64,000 nucleotides of DNA, taken from NCBI RefSeq assembly GCF_017591435.1, contig NC_059299.1:7765980-7829979 (forward strand), written 5' to 3'. Of the stretch, positions 45,201 to 58,867 are shown piece after piece. The stretch's first letter is position 1. Each line of letters starts with the position of its first letter. The notes under the pieces were generated by a model. It saw only the letters and a program-made list of their open reading frames with translations, did no database searches and had not been told where the DNA came from. The stretch is from Portunus trituberculatus. Taxonomy: Eukaryota; Arthropoda; Malacostraca; Decapoda; Portunidae. The translations under genes were made by a program, and so were the position numbers.

Positions 45201-48200
45201 GTGTCCGACCTGGGGACATTTTGGTCCCTCCCAGAGGGGACTCTGAGGCGTTGTTTATTTTGGGTCCCATTTTTCTTTTAAATTTTGATTTGGAGTGAAG
45301 GGTGTATGTGTGGTAAGTGCATGTAGTTTTGTGTGAAGAAGGAGAGCTGTCTTTAGAGGGTAGGCTGTGACTGCCCCCTTGAGTTGTGAGACACAAAGGG
45401 AAACATTCAACGAGATCACAACTAGCTTTAATGGAAGGTTCACAGCACCTCCTGAACTAGTGCTATTAGATCTCACTGGGAGTAAGTTATTGTTTTGGTA
45501 GGTGTCTACTACCTCCTCCTGTATAAATCATGTATAAATGAAGATAAGAGCACACCACTACAAGTGTTTGGATAGAAATTGCAGCAATATGCATGTACTA
45601 TCATGACATATATAATAATGAAATTAAGAACATGTGTTTCTTCATATTTTGCAAAAAATAAATAAATAAATAAATAAAAAAGTAAAATAGAAATAATATA
45701 TGTAAAAATGAATTTAGTAATGAAAGTATATGAAGTTTGTTAATGCTTTGTTCATTATTGAATTGGCAAAAGTACTAACTGCTTTCCATTAATTCTTTAA
45801 TCAAATGTTAAAAGTTACTGTAGCACATATAAGGCATAACCAAATTCTAGTTCAGTAACAAGATCTGTCCAGAACCTAATGTCATCATTCTTATAGATCT
45901 AAATTACAAGTCTTACCTGCAGCGATGTGTTCCAGCTGTGAGGCCTCCTGAGGGGAGAGCTGCAGAACTGTCTTTAACACAGGGATCAGGTGTTTTCTCT
46001 CCTCTCCATTACCCAACATCAAAAACTGTGTGAGGGCAAACACAGTACATTTCAAATCTTTGTTTATTTATTAACTTATGTATTTACTTTTATGAAACAT
46101 GAAAACAACACTAAATATATAATGTTATATTGAAAAAAAAAAGTGTTGATAGAAAATAAGATCTAAAAGATTAAAACAATTACCTTGAGAATAACATTCT
46201 TCATATATTCCATGTTTTCCATGTGTTTTTCTCTATCCTCATTTCTGGCAGACCTTCTGATTTCTTCTTTGAGGGCATCAGACAGCTGGGAAAGCTTAGC
46301 ATTTTCTGCCTCAGACTCATGCAACAAAGAGGTCAGCTGTGTGATCCTCATCTCTGCAGCATTTATCTGAAATATACTCAGTGTTTCACAACATGATAGA
46401 TGAAATTTACAGGACAGAAATTTGTATATGTCACCTCAAAGAAATATCAAATGAACATTTTTTTTGTCTTTCCCAAAATTCAAACTAGATATATGGTTAC
46501 TGCCTTAGGGCATCCTCAAGATGACATCATAAAGCTTTTTCTTCTCTCCACCACATCCTCACTGTTATACATCTTTGTTCTTCACTATTACCTTAGCTTC
46601 TAGCCTGGTCAGCTCTCTATTGGCTGCATCTGTAGCAGCTAGCAATGCTGAGTTGGTCATCTTGAGGGAGTGGTGGGGCAGGAGGCAATGGAGAACTAAT
46701 CAGCTGCTCTAAAGGTGGAGGGCTATAATTCCCACCTTTGCCCGGAGATCTCTGCACTGGCTCCACCCACTCAGACCCCTACAGAATAATCATATAAGGA
46801 AAAAATCACAGTTATGGAATCCAAGAAAATTCTTAAAACAATACATGCCACCATTACATATTAAATTTGAGCAATGTATATTTTCTCACCACACAAGCTT
46901 GCCATGAAAAGCTTGGTGTATGCTTCATATTTCATAAGTCATCTCTTCCAATCTTTTTTCCTCCTTTCTGACTACTCTGCCTCCATGTTAAAATAATGTC
47001 CAAATTTAACCTGACACATGCACCCATGTACACACAAACAAACACACACATAATTACATAATAAAGCCTTGAATTACATTTTAAAATCCTTTATCTTATC
47101 AAAGACAATCAAATGATGCCCACAATGACAATACAGTGAATGCTTCATTGAATTTCACTCAAGGCTAGATTTCTCATTCTGACTTTGTGACAAGTATCAT
47201 TCAATCAAGAAAGAATCAGTCACCATATACCCCTATTGTGGTAGTTATCATGGGGTCCAGGAAGGCAGTAGCTGACCACCATAGATAGTGATAACTAGAA
47301 AACATACAGAGACCATCTTCGTGACAGCAATCCCAGACTTTATAACTCCAGATTTGTGACTTGGTTATATTGGCAATAACTGCTCAATGTCTGGCTGGGC
47401 TGGCTGAACTGGTTAAGTTGAGCTGATGTACATAATTTTAAAATATTGACAATTCTTAGCAACTTAGCAAGGATGCTCAGCATTCATGAATTATTGTCAC
47501 ATTGTTCCAGTTTTTAAAGGAACCTAGAATATTTTTGTTGTCACTTTCTAACAGCTTCACCACATGGCTCAAGCAAGCTGAAACAAACCTCCCCTTCCTC
47601 TCTGACCATGTTGGAGACATCAATCCTGGACTCCTCATATCCATGGCTGGGTTGGCGGCGGTGAGTCAGACCACTGGGTGTTGCACTAGCCACATGCTCC
47701 ACCTCAGGCCGTAGAGACTGTGGAAGGGCAGGTGGGACACCAGGGGTCAGACTGGCACCAACCACTGGTGCTGATCCACTAACAGAGTTCTTCTGGTTCC
47801 ATAGTTTCTCCTCAACCTCCTCCAGCTTGGCACTGAGCTCCTCTACCTCACGGCTGTGAGTCTGCCTTAGACTTTCAAACTGTTTCTGTGGCACATGGAA
47901 TGTGGTGTCAATGAACAAAGTGTCAAAAATAAAGAAAATAACTTAATAAAAGCCTCACTGGACACTGACAATAAATATTAGAAGTAAATTCTGTTGCAGA
48001 TATGCATGGTAAAAATTGAAGAATATATAAATATAAACCAAGAAAATCATGTGGCTATGTTTCCCATTAAGTAGGACATCCACAAACCTTAAAATTCATA
48101 TTCTGTGTTTCATTCTGGGCAGACAAGTTGGATATGACTGACTGGTATTCCTTAATCTCAGCTTCCATCTTACTTTCAAGATTTGACATTTTCTGCTGGT

Positions 48201-51200
48201 AAAATTTCTCTTTCCTGGTCAAGTCCTCTGACAGTGAAACAACCTGTCTGGATATTCCCTCTTTTTCAGACTGTAGGAAGCTGTTCTCAGCCTTCATAGC
48301 AGAAAAGTCAGATCTGAAAAATTCCAAAGAGGAAATACATTATCAGCATCTTATTTCTTACTATATTTATGAAAATAAGTCAAATTCATTTTCTCATATA
48401 ATTTATTTCTCACAGCTTCATACCACCTAGGTAAGTCTTTTCAGCTTTCTGTTTCTTGTATTCACATTCTTTCTCATCACGCTCATAACTTTTATTCTTT
48501 GTAAATGATTAATCATGCTTTTTTAATTCTCGCCTCTTAAATTTTGTAATCATGTATGTATATATAACATAAAAAGATATATAATAAAAAATCTCTAAAT
48601 ATTTTGTCAACCTGTTAATCTCTAAATAATGACTCACTGTAACTGCTGCAGTTTGAGCTGAGCAGCAGCACACTCAGACTGAAGCTGGTCTTTCTCTGAC
48701 TGCAGGTCCTCCACACTGACTTCTGATGGACGCTTCTTTTGTCTCAGCACACTTGCAGCTCTCACTTTGTAACCTAAATACAAGCACCACAAAGGAAAAA
48801 CCAATCTACAGTTACACTAAAATAAAACAAAATTTAAAAGACTAATCAAAATCAAGAAATTAACATACATACACATGTAATATTATAGACTTCATAAATA
48901 ATAAACTGCACAGATGCCAACATTACTTTCAAATTCATTGTGTAAGGAATCTCTCTCAGCCATGAGCTGTTGAGCCTCCTCCCTGTGGTGGGACACTTGT
49001 TCTTCCAGTACTTCTATCTGTAACAAGATGATGCTTTTAATATCAGGAAACAACACTAATGGCAGCTTATAACTGAAAAAACAATTAACATGTATGGCTA
49101 AAGCCACTTACCTGTCTTTCCATAGTTGACTTTGTGTGCCTCAATAAGTCTTCGTATTTAGTTTTTTCGTTACTAATTTCTGCAACCATAAGTTTTTGTT
49201 TCTCTACCTCCTGAAAATTACAAAGTAGAATGTAGCAACATTAAGATGACAAAATACAACACAGAGAACACACTGGACCTTCAGTACCAGCACCTGCCCA
49301 CACTGCTAAACCAACATAAGTATGACTTGTTTACTGGAGAATGAGATGAAAACACCTCACTCTGTTAAAATCATATCCCAATCATTGTCATTCCAACACT
49401 GCTCTCCTCTACTGAGTGATGAGTCAAAAAGTCAAAGCTCTTTACCTAAACTATATGCTGTATTAGAAATGCTTTGATAATGTAAAGAAACATATCAAGT
49501 AATAACAAAATAAAACTTAATTAGAGCCACACCTGAGTCAGCCGTTCCATGGATGAGCGATCCAGCTGCCGGGCTGAGCTTTCCTTCTCCTGAACTTGAC
49601 GCAGCTCAAGTAACTCCGTTTTTTGCTCCATTAACAGTTTCTTAGGAAGATAAACAATAATGTATTTATCATCCAACTTAAGGTCCAAGGGTCAGAAACT
49701 ATAAATACTACTTCAAAAGTAGAATTCCTCCATGAACTACAACCTATGAAATAAACACAGTACCTTTTTTCCTATAGGCTCACCTTCATCTTCTCTGCTC
49801 TCTCTCTCTCTGTGGCCTCCTGTGTGGTGAGGTGAGCCAGCTGCTCCTGAAGGCTGCTGCACCGTTCCTTTTCTCGCTCTACTTCAGATTCCAAGCTTGT
49901 GATGTGTGAATTTTTCTCTGCCAACTGACTATTCAGCTCCTCCACTGTCAGCTCATAGTCTCGCATCTCTAAATCCAACAGAGCTTTTGTTTTGACATCC
50001 TGGATAACCGAAGAAAATCAAATTAAAAAGAATTAGAATTTTCAGCTAGAGAAAATTTTTAGGTTTCTAAATAGGAAGTCCTCTCATCAATCAGTAAGAG
50101 GAGATACTGTATATTATTTAAAATAAACATATGATAAAACAAGTCATCAAGTCTGAACCTAATACTTAGTAGCACATCTCATTACCTCATCTTACAAAGT
50201 GATGAATCTTCCCTTTGAACATCTGTGCCTCCTGTCTTTCACACACTAACCTGCTTGGCCTCCTCCAGTTGCTTCACAAAGTTGGATGCTCTTTGCTTTT
50301 CCTCTTCCATTCTTTCCTCCATTTTCTTCCGCCGTTCTTCCAGTACTTGCTGCTTTTCTACCTCTGCCACCAGTCGTTTCTCTAGTGCAGCGACCTGTCC
50401 CTGTAGGCTGGTGGCCGCATCCTCCTGGCTTGAGATGGTTTCTTCAAGGTTCTGAAACACAACATTCTTGATTTATCAGGAATTCACGTACCTCATTTTA
50501 CTGTGTTCACAGGTCTTCATCTGATAATGAAGTGTGCTTCACAAGAACACACTTTTCATCTTGGAATACATACACACACAAGCAAATTCTTAACATTCAG
50601 TATGCAACAAAACAACTTCTTTCATAATGGACCTCAAAATACCTTGACAGTTCTTGTCAGGACAACATTCTCCTCCTGTCGTGCTGCCAGTTCAGACCGG
50701 ACATTTGACAACTGTTCAGCTGCAGCACAAAGTTGTTTACCTTGTTCCTTCATCTCTTTCTTCTTACTGTCGATTTCATCTTGCAGTCTGTCAATCTCGC
50801 ATTGCAATGCCTGCCAATTGAATCATTATTATAACCACCACCAAATGTCTCATTTCCACTCCGGTATTCATTTTTGGCCTTCATGTCAATTACTAATAAA
50901 GTCATTCCCATGAAAGTAAGAAAAATAAACTAACATTTCATTCATTCATTTATAACATTAAATTTTGAACTATCAATTACTGCAATTACTCTTCAAGTTG
51001 TAAGAGAACTTAAATAACTTTGATTCATTCATTTTACCTGTATGGTTTTGGAGGCAGCTTTCATGCTTTCCTTAGTACCAGCCTCCTGCCTCTCAGCAGC
51101 TGCCTTGTTGCGAGCTTCCTCAGAGGCATTAAGCTGTGACGTCAACTCAGCGACACGCTTCTTGAGTTTGATGGCTACACTCTTCAGCTGAGAAATTAAG

Positions 51201-54200
51201 ACAAACTGTGTTAATATCTCCTTAACATTACCATTATAGAAAGGTTTCCGAATGATGTCAAACTACAGATTTATAACGTGTACTTCCAGAAAAGGTTGAA
51301 AAAATGTATCATGAATGTGATCATACACAATTGTAGAGCTTATCAAGAACTTTAAAGGAGGATGGATATAATAATATGAAAACAATAACTTTAGTTTCTC
51401 TGAAAAAGGCATCTCCCAAAATTAGTTCAAAAGAATAAGTGAGAGGTGAGAGAACTGGCAGTGTTACCCTCATGTATCGTTCCTCAAAGGTGTCCTCAAG
51501 CTCCTTCATGCGCTGGGAGTCGTCTGCCCGGCTAATGGTGCTGGTGCTCAGGACCTCACTCTGTGCATCCTGTCCTCCTCCTCCTTCTCCTCGTCCTGCT
51601 GAGCCCTCACTCTCCAGGAGCCGTACTGCCTGCCAGGGTAACACATCAACCAATATTTCACCTTACCAGTGTCATACATAATACAATAATCAGCATTATA
51701 AATCATAATATATCAAGTTCATAGCATCTCTATTCGAATTTCAAACAAAAGATCAAAAGTTTAATATATCTAAAAGAAAATTTATCATAAACTTCATAGT
51801 TAGTACCTTCTTCAAGTTATTTCTCTCCAGTTCTAGCTCTCTGATTTTTTCCTCCAGCTTGGTGACCTGGTGAGCACTGGTGTCTGGAGGCTGTGGGGAA
51901 GCAGTGCTTGGGCCAATTGACTGCAATTGCTCAGTGATAGTTTCAAGTTGCTCCTGTTTACTTGCAAGCTCAGCCTCACTACTCATCATCTGAAAAGAAA
52001 ATATACTGCATATAAATGAATGTAAAAAACGAAAAATGAGAAAACACTTTCACCACTTAATATCATAAAATCTAAATCTTCAAGTTTCCATATATGCCCA
52101 ATATAATTCACTTCTAAACAAAAAAATGCAAGTCTTAAAAGGATGTTTGAAGTCTTGCCCAAAGAATGACATTCCTATTCTGTCTTTATATTTTCTGGAT
52201 AAGTGCTCTTCAAATAGCTATGTACAAAAAACAATCAATGCCTTTGATGGATCACACAAACACACACAGAGTTGTTTTTTCCTGACCTTGCTTTGTAGCT
52301 CCTTCAAGAGAGCAGCAGTAGTCTCCAGCTCTCCATTTTTCTCCTGGTAAGCAGCCTCTAGCCGGGATATCTTTTCCCCTCGTTCCCTCAGAGCCTTGTT
52401 CATCTGGTTCAGTTCCTCCAGGAGCTCCTCACACCGATGGACTGAGGCCTTCAAGGAGGTGTCCAGCTGCTGCTTCTGATTCTCTGCTTCCTTCAGTGCC
52501 TTCTCACAAGAATCCTTTTCAGAGCTCACAACCTGTGTGAATCATTACAATTATCCATAACTCACCTACGCGTACATTTTTTTTCCTTTTTTTCACAAAA
52601 ATAAAAATGTCACAAAATTTACATTATTTTTTATGTTACCTCAATTTTCTCCTCAGTTTTCTGCATTTCTTCCTGTAAATGGCTAACTTCTTTTTGCAAG
52701 TTTTCCACTTGAGTTCCAAGTTCTTCTACCTTTCCTTGCAGAGTATTATTTTCATCTCTCAAGGTTTCTGATGCCTTTATTGTACTCTCTTGTTCTTGAT
52801 TTAGCATTTCTATCCTTTCTTCCAATATCTTCTTCTCTTTCATTAGGTTTTCTTCTGATAATTTCTTATTTGTGGTTAAAGCATCAAAATCTTTTTCTAG
52901 TGCAAGTCTTTCCTCTGAGATTCTATAAACTTGCTTTTCCAAGTCTGTTTTCTCTGAGCTTAGATTTTCCTGACTTTTAATGGTCTGTTCATTCAAATTT
53001 TTCAGAGTTGCTTTCAAATCCTCTATTTCCTTTCCTTGATTGCTAATGGTAGACTCAAGATTTTGCTTTTCTTGACATAAACATTGCAAATCCTCCTCCT
53101 GTTTAGTGAGTGAGTGTTTCAGGTTAACATTTTCTGCAACACACTCATCCCACTTACACTTCAGAGTTTCTTTCTCCACCTCAAGAGAGCTTAGCTTTAA
53201 ACTTATATCACTGACAGCTTTTCCCTTTTCTTTATTTTCATCTATCTGGCTTAACAGCTCAACTTCCTTAATCTTCAAAACCTGCAACTCAGCCTCCAAA
53301 CTGGATATTTTTTCCTTGTATTCATCAGATTTTGCTTGTGCCTCTTGCAATGAGGCAACAAATTCACATTTACCCTTCTCATACTCTGCAATAGTTTCAT
53401 GTAGATGCTCCACCTGCTTCAGATTCTCTTGTATCATTTCTTCATATTTTGTACTTAGAGCTTGGTATTCGTTTTGTGCTATGGCCTCCTTGTGCTGCAG
53501 CTCTTCCTTTGATTTCTCCAATGCTGCACTCACTTGTTCCAATTTTTCAGTGTCCATCCCTAACTGCACACAGAGTTTACTGAATGCTGAGGCTGCCTGA
53601 GTGCAGTCTTCTTCAAGCTGATTATTTTCTACATCCCAGACCAATGTCATGATTTTGTGCTGGCCCAGAAGACAGTCCATTAATTCCTTCAAGCTTGAAG
53701 ATGTGGCTTCACAGGTGGCTGAATCTCTTACACTTAGCAAACTAGTGCAGAGATGATAGAGCCGATTCAAAGCTTGTTTCAAGTTTTTGACATTATCGGC
53801 ATATTGTGAAGCTTCTTTTGCTTTCTTAACAGATTCTATAAGCTTTTTTACACCTTCCATCTGATCTGTAACATCAATTCCCTCCTGATCAAGAAGCAAA
53901 ATATTCTGGCTCAACAAGGGATAGGTCTCACAACATTCCCTGACTAGCAATCCTCCACAGTCTTGGAGCTTCTTCAATGTTTGTTTCAAGTTATCAGTCT
54001 CAGTAATAAGTTTTTCAACTTTGATTTTTAATTCTTCATTTTCTATCTCCATTTCCTTTATGTGTGCAGCCAATTGGTCAGCCTTATGCTGTTCCTCCTT
54101 GGCACCATCTATGTTCTTTTCAGATTCACACACAGCCTCAGAAAGAACACTTTTTAATTGGATCTTTTCCACCTCTAAAGTTTCTATGTTTTTCTGTAAC

Positions 54201-57200
54201 TGAGATATTGTTTGTTGAAAGTGTTCATTGACTTCATGTAATTTTGAATTTTCTTCACTAGATTGCTGTAAATTAGTACTGAGTTGACTGACTTTTGCAG
54301 TTAATTCTTCAGATAGTGTTCTACACTGCTGAAGATCACTACACTCATTTCTGATCATCATCATGTCTTCAGTCAGGCTCATTTTCTCAGTCTCATTTTC
54401 TTTTAATTTTTCATTTAGATTAGTCTTCTCATTTTTTGTAATGTTTAATTCTTCCTTGACTTCATCTAAGCTTTTAGCTGACAACTCAAGCTCATTTTCT
54501 ACTTCTCTTTTCTTCTGTTGTAGCAATTCCTCTCTTGCTCTGATATCTTTAACTTCCTCTCTAAGATGTTCTAAACTTAACTTTTCTTCTCTCAACATAA
54601 CCAATTCTGAATCTTTCTCGTTCAACTGATCCTTCATTTTCTTGAGACTTTGCTGTAGATTTTCCATTTCTAAGGCAGAACTTGCTCTTGTATCTTCCTG
54701 TGCTTCTAGTCCCTTTATTTGCTGTATCAGTTTTTGGTTGTTCTTTTTCTCAGTGCTTAGCTCTTGCCTCAGACTTTCAGTTTCCTTTTCTTCCTCCTGT
54801 TCTCTCTGGTTCATATTGTTCTCTAGTTGGATTTTTTCTTCCCCTAGTCTCTGCAAATTTTCTTGTAGTTCTGAAATACAATTTTCACTTTCCTCAAGAG
54901 ATTTTTTCTGCAACATTATCTTTTCCTCCAAATCCTTAATCTTCTTATCACTTGCATGTTCACTTTCATCTTCTCCTTCCTTCACTTTCTTTATATGTGA
55001 CACTTCACACTCGAGGCTTTTCAGTTTTTCTTCTAGGTCTTGTTTTTCCTTCTTGGTACTTTGCAGCACAATGTCTGTTGCTTTCTTCTCTTCCCTTAGA
55101 GCAGTCACTTCACCCTGCAACTTTGAGTACTTGGCCACCTGATTCTGCTGCTTCTGAACTTCCTCCTCAAGTGAATTCTTTTCACCCAAAAGTTTTTTAC
55201 ACTTAGCCTTCAGAACATCAATTTGTCCAATCTGTGCCTGAAAGTTTTCTAATTTCTCCTGTTCACAAAAAATGGAATAATTATTATTGTCAATGCATGT
55301 ACCAAAACCTATTTTTTAAATTCATTACATTGTATCAATTGACATCACCATAAAGCTACACTATGGTTGAGCATGAACTAGATATAAAAGCCTAATTCAT
55401 AATAACTCATTACTAACCTCCAGATTCTGCTTTTCTTGTTTCCATGTTCTTTCCAACAAATCTGCTTTTCTAACAGAGGTTTCAAGTTCTTTCATTTTGA
55501 CAATATTCTTCTTTAGCTCCTCTCCAAGTTCAGTTTTTCTGGTTTGCAGCTGACTTCTCTCTTTCAACAATTCACTCTCTACTGCTTGCAAGGAGTCAAC
55601 TTCACTGGAGGCCAGTTTGAACTGTCGCTGCAAACTCTCAATCTGTTTGGGAAAAAGATAAAAGCAAATCCTCATCTATAATGTTGAGTTGTTAGATACA
55701 TGACAATCAGGTCCTGTATGCTGAAAGCAAGTGCAGTAATATTCCAGCTGAGTCATTTAGTCACTGGTGATTGAATAAAAAAGGAAAATCAAATAGTTTC
55801 ATACACTATTAATAATCTCTGCCTGAAGAAGTACACCTACCTTAGTGGTAAGAGCCACCTTGCCCTCTGTCAGGTTGGCCACCATTTCCTGCAGTGCCTC
55901 AGCCTGAGACTCCGCCTGCTGTGCTCGTACCTCCGCCGCCTCACACCGCTCGGCCACCGGCTTCACACGCCTCAGCTCAGCCATACATTCTGTCAACAGC
56001 ATGTCAACTATCAACTAGTGAATGAAAAATGCACACAGCAAACTGATATAAGATGAAATAACAAATTATTATTATATACTGTCAGGTGTTCATGGTACAA
56101 ACTGCATTCTATGGAAAATAAACAGTAATTACACACGGTTGATTCAAACCTGTAAGGGGACTGGCAACTGAGGGCCTCTTTTTTTTATTTTCGGTGCCCT
56201 TGGCCAGGTCTCCCCTCTTACATATAAAAATATATCTATATCCAATTATGTAATTCAATAAATTTCAATTACTTATATATTCTTTTCATATGAAATAAAA
56301 TAAATTCATTACAGGAGATTAACAGACAACAGGAATGCATAGAAATACTCAAACACATATATCTGCTCCTCTCTCTTTTCTTCTAACTTCTGCTCAAGCT
56401 CACAAATGCTACAGAGTATCACATCCAATCACATACCATTCAATACCTCACTATCTAAGAGTTACTAATTTTTTTCCACATAAAAACAGAAAGCAACAGC
56501 ATTACATAATCTATTACCATCTTTGGCAGCCTTGGCCTTCTGTGCCAATGTCAGGAGTTGCCGGCACTTGGTGACCAACTCTTCCCTTGTGAGCTTGTCC
56601 AGGCTTCCTCCAGGCCCCGACTTGTTTCCCTCCCTCTGCTCTCCACTGTTGACCCCGCCATGTTTCTCCTGTTAACACACAAAAAAATTCCCAAGCACAT
56701 CAATTGGTCAATTTTCTTATGTGGAGTTTTTAGAAAGAAATTAAATAAATGAGCTTATACATAAGGCAAGTTCAAATATAGATAATAGAACTAGTTACTG
56801 AGTGGCAACAGTGCTAGACCAGCAGCATGTGCTACACAGCAATTCTGTGAACCAATTTTATCAAAGTGGATACGAGACTGCTTCTTTTCCCATGTTTTGT
56901 TTCACATCAAGCTATAAAGCACAAGTTTTCTTTTCAAGAGAAATTATGATGCGCAATCAAAAAGTGCAATAGTGTTTAGGTGTAGTGAGAGATATAGAGT
57001 TGTACTAGATCTTTGTGAAAAAAAGACCACACACAAGACAAAAACTAATTATTTAACCCTTCTGACTGCTATTTGGTATTGCTTTCCTAGATTGTTAATC
57101 ATTCTGAAACTTCTTTACTTGTTCTGTAGCCATCTCTAATCTATAAACGGAGTTAAAATTTCAAAAGCTATTTACTTTTATTAAACAATACTCTTCTTTC

Positions 57201-57632
57201 CTGTCAATGCTTATAAAAATTTTATGAAATACTTTAAATGGTTTTAATTGATCCTTATCACAGTAAAAGGGTTAAAACTTGTGCAGAAAAATTGCACTAA
57301 ATAAAACTTTCAGTAAAAAGAGAGGAAAAAAAAGAAAGAAAGAAAGAAAACCTTACTTCAGAAATGAATGTGGACGAGTCCTTACTGAGGTGATGAAGGA
57401 AATGGAAGAGAGATTCAGGACAACACACAGAAGCATTACCAATAATCCAGTGCTCTTTCATATACTAATCTTATTTTCTATTACATCTCAAAAATATACA
57501 ATTCACAGTGAAGCACCAAACAACAGTGGCTCATGTGACAACCAGCAATGAAAATCTTCAGCATCCCCAAACCACCAAGCAAATGACAGTACCCACCCAA
57601 TCATCATCTTCCAAAGCTGATTCACCTGACAT
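42042..57632 (-). CDS. GCC2: GCC2/GCC185, trans-Golgi golgin with C-terminal GRIP domain
   Basis: Exons from the start are 57597-57632, 56518-56668, 55841-55989, 55418-55642, 52640-55258, 52287-52532, 51807-51989, 51468-51629, 51038-51187, 50643-50810, 50251-50451, 49784-49999, 49533-49640, 49112-49210, 48927-49017, 48638-48773, 48088-48313, 47589-47879, 46592-46778, 46184-46366, 45917-46025 and 42042-42109. The product is about 1,970-2,000 aa (human 1,684). It is a TGN tether for late-endosome-derived vesicles, nearly all coiled coil. Family landmarks are LTREELVTKCRQLLTLAQKA near the N terminus, LEMRDYELTVEELNSQL, ESYKVR...VLRQKK, VREEGE and LHESEAENAKLSQL. The GRIP domain EYMKNVILKFLMLGNGEERK includes the Arl-binding tyrosine, and the terminus is GGWGNYLHLWSSR. 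The exon 46592-46778 has a frame conflict (see findings). A Jockey-like LINE fills the last intron. Confidence 0.92.
42201..45478 (-). mobile_element. Jockey-like LINE with endonuclease and RT, multiply frameshifted
   Basis: On the minus strand the order is as follows. Endonuclease: FCNIRGLRSNFQSVEHHL, LTETQLSEATD, then after a frame break SILGDFNVHHQLW and GSSDHNLISVSCP. RT: KAYGPDGVPPIVLKN, PVPKKGDRSNPSNYRPIAL, YGFRQGRSTGDLLAF, VALDISKAFDRVWHKAL, SGVPQGSVLSPTLF and an intact SYADDTTLH box. A 3' UTR and poly(A) (T-run about 42201-42227 on +) follow. Frame breaks near 44795, 44410-44200, 43440, 43050 and 42690 inactivate it. It is in the same orientation as GCC2, in its last intron, about 90 bp from the terminal exon. 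The family matches the + strand copy at 29562-31861. Confidence 0.9.
57053..57275. mobile_element. MITE-like element with TTAA duplication, copy 3
   Basis: TTAA at 57053-57056 and 57272-57275 flank a 215-bp A+T-rich segment beginning CCCTTCTGACTG and ending CAGTAAAAGGG. The ends are imperfect inverted repeats similar in style to the elements at 16917 and 18045. It lies in the first coding intron of GCC2. Confidence 0.45.
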
Positions 57633-57680
57633 CTCAATCACTGGCAACGTGGTACCCTGAGGTACTGGGCACTCGACTGA
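57633..57680 (-). other. GCC2 5' UTR part of the first coding exon
   Basis: The exon carrying the GCC2 ATG (57630-57632) extends back to an acceptor (GTGTTACAG) at 57681, so at least one upstream exon must exist. A good donor (CTCAG|GTAAAT) at 58383-58389 on the minus strand marks a candidate upstream non-coding exon. No in-frame stop separates the acceptor from the ATG, so a longer N terminus cannot be excluded. Confidence 0.5.
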
Positions 57681-58867
57681 CTGTAACACCAAGGAAGTTA
57701 GTAAATGTAGATAATGCCATACAAAATATGCCGAAGGATTAGGGGTTCTGCAATTCACAGTATATACTTGTACTTGTTTGTCTAGTCAAGCAGAGCTATA
57801 AAAAGCACTTTACACTTAATAACTTGTTATAAACTTACCAGTACATCAGTAAATGTAAGACGAATAAGCAGAGCTAACAAGAAAATTTAGGAAAGATAAA
57901 GTAGGTGATACTTGAAAAGCCCTAGAAAATATATCTATGCACTAAAAATATGTATATGCATGTTGCACTGCAGTGACTGATCTCTGCATGCCAATGCTAA
58001 TAAGTTAGGTTTGGTTATATTTACATTTAGTCAGATTAAGCTAAATCCACTCAAATTAGGTCTATCATGTGCATGTTATCTGTGAACACACACAAAAAAA
58101 AATTCCAGTCAATTTAAGAGTTTGTATCATTCCATTGATCATTTTTATCATAAATCAGCAGTTCCTGATGGGAGATTGAAAAGATTTGATATTGTAAGGA
58201 AACAATTAGCAGATTAATCTAAACCCCATTGAAATGTCAGAAATTATATTTTTGTTTACCAACATGAAATAGACAAGAAATTAAAACCTAGAGATTAAGG
58301 ACATAACATTACTTGAAGCTAAAACAGGTTACTTAATTACTTTGCATGCAGTTTAACACCGGCCACTTTAACAAACACTAGCATTTACCTGAGGACATCA
58401 ATATTTGCCTGCCCGGACATTCCACCACCTCTTCATGCCTTCAGCCAAGGAGTCAGTCACCTTAACACGTACACAAAACCAAGACAAGGCAATGCACACA
58501 CCTGTCTATTTGTTTACCTGCGTTTTCCTTGACTGTCAGTCTAGACAATCTCCTTCCCTTTATTATTTCACCAACCTTTCTCTTATTCTTCGAGTTATGT
58601 GCCTTCATGTTACAAGTCAACCTTCTCCATGCAAGCTTCTACCCCTGCTCCTGATTATCAATGCCCGAATTATGGTCAAGTCGATAGAATGTTGCAATAT
58701 TTACCATGAACCTCCTCAGCAAGTCTCCTCCTCCACAGACATCTGTTTACGTGGTACACTCACTCGACCTTCCCTGCGAGATACTTGGGCTGCGAAAACA
58801 CTGTCGAGTTGGCCTTCTGCACATGCGCATTCCGAGGCTTAAGTTATTTCGCTCATAGAACATGTAA

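Noticed and set aside
53106..55206. Plus-strand frames rich in S, F and L across 53.1-55.2 kb
   Set aside because: They are antisense shadows of the GCC2 coiled-coil exon, whose Lys/Glu codons read as Phe/Ser/Leu on the other strand.
58405..58842. 145-codon plus-strand frame near 58.4-58.8 kb
   Set aside because: There is no recognisable domain and no codon or splice support. It overlaps the likely 5' UTR region of GCC2 on the other strand.
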